A DNA stretch of 24,337 nucleotides from Methanosarcina sp. UBA5 (GTDB lineage: Archaea > Halobacteriota > Methanosarcinia > Methanosarcinales > Methanosarcinaceae). The position numbers were made by a program, and so were the translations under genes. The stretch is from contig NZ_DAVG01000103.1 of the NCBI RefSeq assembly GCF_002505485.1, positions 79,163 to 103,499 on the forward strand, written 5' to 3'. The notes beneath the pieces are model-generated. The model searched no databases. It saw only the letters and a list, made by a program, of their open reading frames with translations, and was not told where the DNA came from. The first letter of the stretch is position 1. Each line of letters opens with the position of its first letter. Below, piece after piece: positions 6,938-13,782 of the stretch.

Positions 6938-7732
6938 TCATGGCCTTTCCTCTGTAGGGAAATACTTTGTTTTAGCTGTGGTAACCTCGGAATAATGTTT
7001 GTCTGAAAGATCTTCTTTCCCTGACCAAAAAATTGCCTTGTGATATTTCCAGACATCAGGATCAAGTTCAATAATTCCTACATGGACCACAATTTCAAAG
7101 ACAAACCAGTAAGCTGCAAGCAGATGCAATAAGCGAAGTAACCCCAAGGCATTGACATTGAAAAAGGACGCAAAATACCAGGTTACGGAAAGTATCCATG
7201 ACGAAACAGGGATTCCAAAAGGAGACCAGTCAAGGTTGTAAAGCACTACTCCTGTAATTGCTACAATGACAATTGCTATACTCTCAAGGACAATCAGTAT
7301 TTTCATCATAGGATGGAGTTTAGTCTCGTAGTGACCAGTAGTTTCATCATAGATACTAAATGCCGGATACCTGCCTTTTCCAAAAAAGTTCTTTATTATG
7401 TCAATGAGGCGCTCTGCATCAGCTTTTCCGAAAACGTAAGAGTCCTTAAAATGCACTATTCTGTCTCTGGCGCTGCATCTTTCTTCTTTGCATGAAAAAA
7501 GGTTGTATGGAACCAAAATCCAGTTTGCAGCCAGGAAAAAAGGTACAGCAATTATATGCCAAGTTCGAGCTGTCTGAAAAGCCATGAAATCCCAACCAAA
7601 GTAGATTTTGAATCCCGTAATAAGCAGGATAAACATGGTAATAAGATGCACTAAATGAGTAACCCTCTCAAGCCAGGTATAGCGTTCAACAATTACTCTT
7701 CTGAAGGCGGGTCTTTGAGCAGATCGTACCAT
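6938..7732 (-). CDS. vhxC: Cytochrome b subunit of the second methanophenazine hydrogenase
   Basis: 264 residues, the HyaC/VhtC-type cytochrome b with four to five membrane helices. Likely haem histidines are kept: the RVTHLVH pair in helix 1, TARTWH in helix 2, and RLLHLL plus VVHVG in the last helices. The C-terminal 30 residues are nearly the same as in VhtC. In the family it takes electrons from the small subunit and reduces methanophenazine. The ATG at 7732 is chosen over the TTG at 7750 because a perfect AAGGAGGT lies 7 bases before it. It starts 14 bases after the vhxA stop, clearly operonic. The middle section (about residues 84-100, with extra cysteines in CKEERC) differs most from VhtC. 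Confidence 0.9.
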   Translation of the reverse strand: MVRSAQRPAFRRVIVERYTWLERVTHLVHLITMFILLITGFKIYFGWDFMAFQTARTWHIIAVPFFLAANWILVPYNLFSCKEERCSARDRIVHFKDSYVFGKADAERLIDIIKNFFGKGRYPAFSIYDETTGHYETKLHPMMKILIVLESIAIVIVAITGVVLYNLDWSPFGIPVSSWILSVTWYFASFFNVNALGLLRLLHLLAAYWFVFEIVVHVGIIELDPDVWKYHKAIFWSGKEDLSDKHYSEVTTAKTKYFPTEERP

Positions 7733-7746
7733 ACTTCCAACCTCCT

Positions 7747-9537
7747 TCAAAGTATCTTGATTGTATAATCCGGGTGTTTTCCGGTTTTATCAATTGTGTG
7801 AACTGCACATGCCAGGCAGGGATCGTAAGAACGGGCTGTATGTAGAATCCCAAGAGGATTCGAATAATCTACTCCAAGTGCATTTTCGGCAGCTGAAATT
7901 TTGGTGCCTATGAGAGCCTGCTCAACAGGGCTTGGAATATCCTGTGAGTTTCTGGGGGCAAGGTTCCAGGTACTCGGAACCACAGCCTGGTAAAGAGTTA
8001 CCATAGAATCCGGCCCTGTGGCAATCCAGTGCCCCAATGCCCCTCGCGGTGCTTCCCACAAGCCCATACCTGCGGAATTCGCTGCCATGGAAAGCTCAGT
8101 ATGCACAGCAACCTTTCCACCGGCCTCAAGATCCTGTGTAAGCCATTTCATAAGTTCTGAATATAACACAAGGATTTCCTGCATCCTTGCAACCATGCGA
8201 GTATAATTATTGACAGGATAGTAGCCGTTGTCTTGGAAAGTTTTTACCAAGCCAGTGACAAGGGGTTCTCCCATAATTATCATACGAGCAAGAGGGCCAA
8301 CCTCACATGGGATACCATTATAATTTGGAGCTTTTGACCATGAATAACGGCTCGCTGATCCTTTAGTGTAATCGATTTTCCCAGGATCCCCTTCTGGAAC
8401 CGTAGCCCCGTTCCAGGGAGGACGGTCTTCTACATTGTCAATGTAAAAGGCATGACGAGTGCTTTCTGAGATCTTTTTGTAATCGAATTTTTCAAGCTTG
8501 AAATTTCCATTCATGTAGCCGGAAGGAATAACCCTACTGTCTGCAGGACTTGTGGGATCGTATCCATCTCCTTTCTCAGGCTTGAAGAAAGCTCCGTAAG
8601 AAAGAAATCCGATTTTATTAGGGTCTTTGTAAGCCCCGGCAAGATCCATTTTCATACTAATAGGCAGACCAAGAAGCTTTTCTCCTATCAACTCCGAGCC
8701 AAAAGCCGCAAAGAGTGGAACATCCCCCCAGCCAGCAGAGTGTGAGAAGTCCTTGCTGGTGAGGGATTTGTTCAAAAGTTCTTGCAAGTGATTAAGAACG
8801 AAATTAGCAGCCTTTTGAGGAGAAGAAGCTTTGTAGGTATTTGCAATCCATGTATCAGGAGAGACCCCAAGAGTAAATGCTTCAACAAACTCCATCGTCT
8901 TTGATAGGTAGCCTACAAGTTGCCCAATATCTGCAACAGTTGGGGAATATACAACTCCTCCAACATGCTGAAGAACCTGATGAGGCATTTTGCCAGCTAT
9001 TAGAGCAATGGCTTCGTGCAAGCGACGAAATTCCGCTATAGCACCAACATAGGACGAGCCAGCCGGATAACTGGTCCCATTAAGTTGATAAATCAAAGGT
9101 GCAAAACGTCCGGAAAGTTCTTTCCATACTGCATTTCCAACATCCCCATATTTTGCCAGAATATCACGGTAAGCCGGGTTTGCAAGATCAGGTCCCCAAA
9201 GTACATAGATATGTGCCGCATGACTGGCTATGTAATTAAACCCCTGTTCAATGTTTCGCATTACAAGAGCATTTTTGGGAACCTGACCTGCAACCCCAAA
9301 AAGTTGATCTAGGGCATTTGCTGCAGATATGCTATGGCAAATAGGACAGACTCCACAGATTCTCTGTGCCAAAAGTGCCGCATCCCTGGGATCCTGATGC
9401 TGTAGGAGACGTTCAAAACCCCTTAATTGCAAGCCATTACTCTGGGCGTCAGTAATTACACCTTCCCCGTTGACTTCGGTGTTAACCCTGTAGTGTCCTT
9501 CAATTCTTGTAAGAGGATCAACAGTGACCTGTACCAT
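7747..9537 (-). CDS. vhxA: [NiFe] hydrogenase large subunit, second copy
   Basis: 596 residues. All residues for the Ni-Fe site are present: RIEGH (11-15), RICGVCPICH with C61, C64 and H68, and C574, C577 in the C-terminal DPCLACAVH. Sixteen residues follow H580, the tail removed by a maturation protease in this family, yet this operon has no intact protease gene. The EAPRGALGHW active-site stretch is intact. By eye it is clearly homologous to VhtA (13783-15558) along the whole length but with substitutions throughout. The ATG at 9537 overlaps the vhxG stop by one base (TAATG). VhtD from the neighbouring operon could process it in trans; that is inference. Confidence 0.93.
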   Translation of the reverse strand: MVQVTVDPLTRIEGHYRVNTEVNGEGVITDAQSNGLQLRGFERLLQHQDPRDAALLAQRICGVCPICHSISAANALDQLFGVAGQVPKNALVMRNIEQGFNYIASHAAHIYVLWGPDLANPAYRDILAKYGDVGNAVWKELSGRFAPLIYQLNGTSYPAGSSYVGAIAEFRRLHEAIALIAGKMPHQVLQHVGGVVYSPTVADIGQLVGYLSKTMEFVEAFTLGVSPDTWIANTYKASSPQKAANFVLNHLQELLNKSLTSKDFSHSAGWGDVPLFAAFGSELIGEKLLGLPISMKMDLAGAYKDPNKIGFLSYGAFFKPEKGDGYDPTSPADSRVIPSGYMNGNFKLEKFDYKKISESTRHAFYIDNVEDRPPWNGATVPEGDPGKIDYTKGSASRYSWSKAPNYNGIPCEVGPLARMIIMGEPLVTGLVKTFQDNGYYPVNNYTRMVARMQEILVLYSELMKWLTQDLEAGGKVAVHTELSMAANSAGMGLWEAPRGALGHWIATGPDSMVTLYQAVVPSTWNLAPRNSQDIPSPVEQALIGTKISAAENALGVDYSNPLGILHTARSYDPCLACAVHTIDKTGKHPDYTIKIL

Positions 9538-10766
9538 TATTTCTCACCCCCAGTTTCTTCTGAAGTTGTTTCTTCGGCAACCTCTCCCTCGTCCTCAGGT
9601 CTTTTCATAACAGTTCTTCTCACAGCGTGAGCCCCTGCAGCAAGTAGCGCGCCTCCTATTGCCACTCCTGCTATAGTATTGATATTTGTACCTACAATTC
9701 CTGTTTTCTCAACTTCCACGAAAAAAGGCCTGGTGCTGTCCGGAAAACCCGACTGAACGCAACCAATACAGGGAGAACCTGCCTGAGGACAGTAATTGAG
9801 GTGGCCGTTCCAGTTGCGAGTGGCACAATCTGCATGAGTATAAGGCCCCTTACATCCCAGTTTCCAGAGGCACTTAGGTCCACCTACTGTCAGCTCAAAC
9901 TCTCCACGGTCATAGTATCCGCGACGAGAACAGTTATCATGAATAACATGGTCAGGCGGGAAGAAAACCTTTGGACGTTTCCAGTGATCCAGTACATAAG
10001 GTAAATCATCAGGTATCTTTATCTTTCCCAAAACAACTGCGCCTATTGTCAAAAAAACCCAGTCTGGATGAGTAGGGCAACCAGTAAGATTAATTACAGG
10101 CTTTTCGATGCCAAGAAGATCTAAAATCCCCTTTGAGGAATCTTCCATAGTAAAGGCAATCCCACGGGGATCCATAAGTTCAACTATATCACTCTTAGCA
10201 GCGTTCACCCCACTATTAGTCGCACAATTTCCAATTGCAACAATTGCTAAAGCGTTTTTAGCAGCTTTCGCGTAAATCTCCTTATAGGGTCTACCCCCTA
10301 ACATAAGATATTTCCCGGAGCCTTGTGGTCCATTAGCGACCGCTCCTTCAGAAACTAGAACGTAGCCTTTTTCTTTTTCTAAGATCCCATCCAGCAGAAT
10401 CTCCGAATTCAGATCACTTGTATTTGCAAGCTTCCCATCTACGAAAATTCCCTGCTGCATCATTAGAACTTCATGATAGAGAAGTTTGAGATTGTAAACC
10501 CTAAGGAACTCTACGATATCAGGTGATCCTCCATCCAGCATTGATATGGTACAACCACTGTCCATTACCCCATGAAGCCACACCACTTTAGTTTCCGAAA
10601 GTTGAAGGGCTTTCGCTATATCGCTTTTATATGTTTGTAAAAAAAGCGAAGCTCCTAACGCCCCAACAGCTTTTATAAAAGTCCTTCGATCCATCTTCAT
10701 GAAATCGAGATTTTTAAACTTTTCAAGTAAGCCATCATTATCCGTTCCACTTCCCCCATGTTGCAA
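9537..10766 (-). CDS. vhxG: [NiFe] hydrogenase small subunit, second copy, with altered proximal-cluster motif
   Basis: 409 residues from a TTG at 10766. A Tat signal (DRRTF, R27-R28, then a hydrophobic run) marks export. Distal cluster ligands H276, C279, C299, C305 and medial ligands C314, C333, C336 are kept. The proximal [4Fe-4S] motif is not: where VhtG has ECTGC, this protein has MDSGC, so the first cysteine is Asp69; C72, C181 and C230 remain. The C-terminal helix (about 361-383) is followed by an acidic tail of about 20 residues absent from VhtG. The start is poor: no Shine-Dalgarno before the TTG, and a strong GGGGGA is followed by ATGs in another frame. An ATG at 10700 would leave only a very short Tat n-region. 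It heads vhxGAC. Confidence 0.88.
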   Translation of the reverse strand: MQHGGSGTDNDGLLEKFKNLDFMKMDRRTFIKAVGALGASLFLQTYKSDIAKALQLSETKVVWLHGVMDSGCTISMLDGGSPDIVEFLRVYNLKLLYHEVLMMQQGIFVDGKLANTSDLNSEILLDGILEKEKGYVLVSEGAVANGPQGSGKYLMLGGRPYKEIYAKAAKNALAIVAIGNCATNSGVNAAKSDIVELMDPRGIAFTMEDSSKGILDLLGIEKPVINLTGCPTHPDWVFLTIGAVVLGKIKIPDDLPYVLDHWKRPKVFFPPDHVIHDNCSRRGYYDRGEFELTVGGPKCLWKLGCKGPYTHADCATRNWNGHLNYCPQAGSPCIGCVQSGFPDSTRPFFVEVEKTGIVGTNINTIAGVAIGGALLAAGAHAVRRTVMKRPEDEGEVAEETTSEETGGEK

Positions 10767-10770
10767 ATAA

Positions 10771-10797
10771 TTTTATATAAAGATATATAAAAAATGG
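10771..10797 (-). promoter_or_regulatory. Putative vhx promoter
   Basis: Two overlapping archaeal TATA-like elements on the minus strand: TTTTTATATAT (about 10794-10784) and TTTATATAAAA (about 10781-10771). Start sites 25-27 bases downstream would fall near 10763 or 10750, that is, at or just past the TTG of vhxG, so the transcript would have almost no leader. Confidence 0.5.
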
Positions 10798-10929
10798 AAT
10801 CCAATATATTAAAGGCTATCACATCTTCAAACCCGCTTCGCAAGTAAGTTTTTATGTTGCAGCAGGAAATTAAGATATTTCAAGATTCAACTTTTTAAAA
10901 AGAAAAGATAAAGGCTCTTTCTATTGGTA

Positions 10930-10959
10930 TTTCTGTTAGTGACAGGTTTCTGTTAGTGA
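10930..10959 (+). repeat. 13-bp direct repeat upstream of the peptidoglycan-binding gene
   Basis: TTTCTGTTAGTGA occurs exactly at 10930-10942 and again at 10947-10959, a 17-bp spacing. It lies in the divergent gap between vhxG and the peptidoglycan-binding gene and may be a binding site for a regulator. Confidence 0.6.
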
Positions 10960-10997
10960 TCAAGAAAAATATATTCCTGACAAATCTTAGACATTCT

Positions 10998-11030
10998 TGA
11001 CAAATTTGTCATACTTTCAATATATAAAGA
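10998..11030 (+). promoter_or_regulatory. Palindromic operator-like site next to a TATA box
   Basis: TGACAAATTTGTCA at 10998-11011 is a perfect 14-bp palindrome. A related half site, TGACAAATC, lies at about 10978-10986. The TATA-like CAATATATAAAG follows at 11019-11030, so the palindrome sits next to where TFB would bind. Transcription would run rightward to the gene at 11188. Confidence 0.5.
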
Positions 11031-11187
11031 TAATTAAATAACAGTTAGAATAAATTTAATTTTTCTAAAAACTTATATATTTTAATATCGCTACTCTATT
11101 TATTGAAATTTTAAGGTTAGTAACATTTAGTAATAATGCTGCATATTTAAGGGAAAAGATTTTGCAGCAAAATAAGGGGGATAGGAT

Positions 11188-12084
11188 ATGACTATTGGGG
11201 ATGGTCACGATTTAAGGTCGCCGAGATTTGCAGGCGATGAGGTTCTGGAGGCTTGCAATGACAAAGAAAGAATTCTCCAGAGAGGAGATAGCGGCTCTGC
11301 AGTAAAGAAAGTTCAACAGGCTCTAATAATTTTAGGCTTTCCTGTGCCTGGGGTTGGAGCCAACGGTATTTTTGGCGATGAAACCGAACTGGCGGTCAGA
11401 AGTTACCAAGAATCACGCGGATTGAAAGTTGACGGAGTAGTAGGGTCAGAGACCATAGGAAGCCTGGATAACGAATTTTTCACGGGCGTTCCGGAACCCT
11501 CGGTTTCGCCAACAATCGAGCCGCAGCTATCAGAAGTTTCAACTCCTTTATACCCAGAATCTCCGGTTCGATCACCAAGGGCGTCTCCATTGGGGCCGGT
11601 AGGAGCACCGCCAGTAAAGGTACCCAGAGCTCCGCGAGTAGAAGCGCCTGAAGTAAAAGTACCTAGACCTCCAACTACAACAGTCGTAAGATCTTCACAT
11701 GAGACCAGGCCGACAACTCCACGTACAGTCAGACCACCGATAACTCCACATGTGACCAGATTATCTGAGACGGTTGATGATAAAGGACGTAAATTCCATA
11801 CTGCAGGAACCGTGAGTGGAAATAATTCTTCTTTTGAAGCTGAAGCTGGAAAATCTATACGTCTTGAGTTAAGTAACCTCAATGTCAAGGAGTCAAGCGT
11901 CACGGTAAAGACAAATACAGGAGAAGCAAAAGAATCCGTACTTTTACCTGAAGCCCTTGTAGATTTTGAATTCTCTGCAATAGAAGAGCCCTTTATATGG
12001 AGATTTTACATCGAAACTGACAGTGAAGACTCTTTAATCGAGTGGAAACTCTATAGCAACTGGGTGCCGGGAAAATCAGAGTAA
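11188..12084 (+). CDS. Peptidoglycan-binding-domain protein with proline-rich linker and C-terminal beta domain
   Basis: 298 residues. Residues 28-95 form a PG_binding_1 fold (RGDSGSAVKKVQQAL, FGDETELAVRSYQ, VDGVVGSET). Residues 101-192 are a Pro/Thr/Arg/Val-rich linker with imperfect repeats (VKVPRAPR, VKVPRPP). Residues 195-298 look like a beta-strand domain of unknown type. There is no signal peptide or membrane helix. The N-terminal SPRFAGDEVLEAC before the domain is, as I recall, also seen in proteins encoded with DUF4157 and extracellular contractile injection systems; this is recognition from memory, not a search. Methanosarcina lacks peptidoglycan, so the ligand is probably something else. 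ATG at 11188 with AAGGGGGATAGG upstream. It lies alone between the two hydrogenase operons, in the opposite direction. Confidence 0.85.
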   Translation: MTIGDGHDLRSPRFAGDEVLEACNDKERILQRGDSGSAVKKVQQALIILGFPVPGVGANGIFGDETELAVRSYQESRGLKVDGVVGSETIGSLDNEFFTGVPEPSVSPTIEPQLSEVSTPLYPESPVRSPRASPLGPVGAPPVKVPRAPRVEAPEVKVPRPPTTTVVRSSHETRPTTPRTVRPPITPHVTRLSETVDDKGRKFHTAGTVSGNNSSFEAEAGKSIRLELSNLNVKESSVTVKTNTGEAKESVLLPEALVDFEFSAIEEPFIWRFYIETDSEDSLIEWKLYSNWVPGKSE

Positions 12085-12399
12085 CTTATTAAGAGGAAAG
12101 AGCCCTTTATATTAAGCAGGCTCCAAATGAAAGTTTAGATGAAAAAGGAGAGCTGTATTAACCTTAAAAGATATTAAAATGAGGATATGTCCTGAGAGAC
12201 AAAAACCTAACTTCTTTTCTTTTCAGAGGCATATTCAGTCCTTTTTAGAGTTCTGTCTGGCAGATTTTAAAATAAGCTTTTTATTCGTAGAGTCTTGAAA
12301 CATAACTTATTTGTCTAGCTGAATTTAGGATATAGATTAATTAGAAAAACGAATAAAAATAGAGAACGAAACCGAAAAAAAGTAACTTAATAAAAATGG
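12085..12399. other. Gene-free gap between convergent genes
   Basis: AT-rich gap between the peptidoglycan-binding gene and vhtD, which converge. A T-rich run at about 12210-12225 could end the rightward transcript. No ORF, RNA gene or clear repeat was seen. Confidence 0.5.
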
Positions 12400-12885
12400 T
12401 TAAAGTGAGTAAGAAATCTCTTCCCTGATAATCCCTATGGCTTTGTCCACACCCTTAAGGACATCCGGACTTATTTCCTGCGTAGCTTCCGTGACAATCA
12501 ATCCGATTTCAATCCCAATAACCACGATTTCCGGAAGCTCTTGGACCTGTTCTCCTATTTTCAATACATCTGTAATTGTCAGGTCATGTACTGAAACCAG
12601 GGGGTGAAATTCGGTACCTTCCAGTAAGTCTTTCCCTTCTATACGGTGTATTGAACCTGGGGGGCTGTTAGCCAGAATTGCATCAACTATAATGACTTTT
12701 CTGGCACCGTCGAGAAGATTTAGAAGGTCAAGTCCGCAGACCCCTGCATCCACTATATCGAGATCTTTGAGATCTTTAAGTTCGGTTTTGTTAAGGGCTT
12801 CAATGACTTTGAGGCCAACACCATCGTTTCCCATTAATGGGCTTCCGCAGCCAAGGATACGGACAGGAGCATTTAGTATAGACAT
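12400..12885 (-). CDS. vhtD: Hydrogenase maturation protease (HybD/HycI family)
   Basis: 161 residues from the ATG at 12885. It has the M52/HybD fold markers: GCGSPLMGND with a metal-binding acidic residue, IIVDA with the second Asp, and SVHDL with the His, the three nickel-sensing ligands. It cleaves the C-terminal peptide from VhtA after nickel insertion. The ATG is preferred to a TTG at 12897 because the same ATG context is conserved in the remnant next to vhxC. It is the last gene of vhtGACD, 94 bases after vhtC. It is the only intact copy of this protease in the window, so it may also serve VhxA. Confidence 0.93.
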   Translation of the reverse strand: MSILNAPVRILGCGSPLMGNDGVGLKVIEALNKTELKDLKDLDIVDAGVCGLDLLNLLDGARKVIIVDAILANSPPGSIHRIEGKDLLEGTEFHPLVSVHDLTITDVLKIGEQVQELPEIVVIGIEIGLIVTEATQEISPDVLKGVDKAIGIIREEISYSL

Positions 12886-12979
12886 ATTTTCACTCAAACA
12901 AAAAAGGATTTAAAAGGTATACAAGCTTTTCAAACATGCCTGTACTACCTTAAATTTAATATTTTTCTTTAAGAAATTT

Positions 12980-13753
12980 TCAGGGCCTTTCCTCTGTAGG
13001 ACAATACTTTGTTTTAGCTGTGATAACCTCAGAGTAATGAGTATCTGAGAGATCCTCTTTTCCTGTCAGGAAGATAGCTTTGTAGTACTTCAAGACATGA
13101 GGATCAAACTCCAGAATGCCCACATGGACTACCAGTTCAAAAACAAACCAGTAGGTCAGCAGCAGGTGAAGTATCCTGAGGAACTCCAAAGCAGACAGGT
13201 TGAATAAAGGCGAAATAAGGCCTGCCACATACAGGATCCATGAGGCTATAGGGAGGCCGAAAACCGACCAGTCGAGCTTGTAAAGAACAACACCTGAAAC
13301 CGCGATAAAGAAGAGAGCTGTACCTTCAAGCACGATCAGGATCTTCATTAAGGGATGAAGTTTGGTCTTGTAGTGGCCAGTAGTCTCATCATAGATACTA
13401 AATGCAGGGTATCTGCCTTTCCTGAAGAAGTTGCCAATTATACCGCCCATGCGAGCTGCATCCTTAGGACCAAAAACATAATGGTCCGTAAAGTGTGAAA
13501 TTTTTCCCATAAACCCATGGCCTTCGGAAAAGATGTTGTAAGGGATAAGAATCCAGTTCACTGCAAGCAGGAACGGGACCGCTATCATGTGAAGCCCGCG
13601 GGCGGTATGGAAACTCATAAAGTCCCATCCCGTATAGATCTTTAATCCGGTGATGATGAGCACTAACATTGCAACAGCATGGACGGTATGAGCTATCCTG
13701 TCAGTTGCGGTATAGCGCTCAACAACCATTGACCGGTTGTCTTTGGATTTCAT
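12980..13753 (-). CDS. vhtC: Cytochrome b subunit of methanophenazine-reducing hydrogenase
   Basis: 257 residues, membrane cytochrome b with hydrophobic helices at about 18-40, 54-74, 125-145, 160-180 and 195-215. Candidate haem histidines are in RIAHTVH (helix 1), HTARGLH (helix 2), RILHLL and VVHVG (last helices). It anchors VhtG/VhtA on the outer face and reduces methanophenazine, linking H2 oxidation to HdrDE. ATG at 13753, 29 bases after the vhtA stop, so cotranscribed. The last residues, TAKTKYCPTEERP, are almost the same as in VhxC. Confidence 0.94.
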   Translation of the reverse strand: MKSKDNRSMVVERYTATDRIAHTVHAVAMLVLIITGLKIYTGWDFMSFHTARGLHMIAVPFLLAVNWILIPYNIFSEGHGFMGKISHFTDHYVFGPKDAARMGGIIGNFFRKGRYPAFSIYDETTGHYKTKLHPLMKILIVLEGTALFFIAVSGVVLYKLDWSVFGLPIASWILYVAGLISPLFNLSALEFLRILHLLLTYWFVFELVVHVGILEFDPHVLKYYKAIFLTGKEDLSDTHYSEVITAKTKYCPTEERP

Positions 13754-13782
13754 TGTGGGTCATCTCCCTGTACTATACTTAC

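Noticed and set aside
6755..7006. 83-codon plus-strand frame over the vhtD remnant and vhxC end
   Set aside because: It is antisense to the conserved vhtD/vhxC sequence and has no family signal.
6733..7071. 112-codon minus frame covering the C-D gap
   Set aside because: Its upstream part runs through the end of vhxC in another frame; only the last 37 codons, from the ATG at 6846, relate to vhtD.
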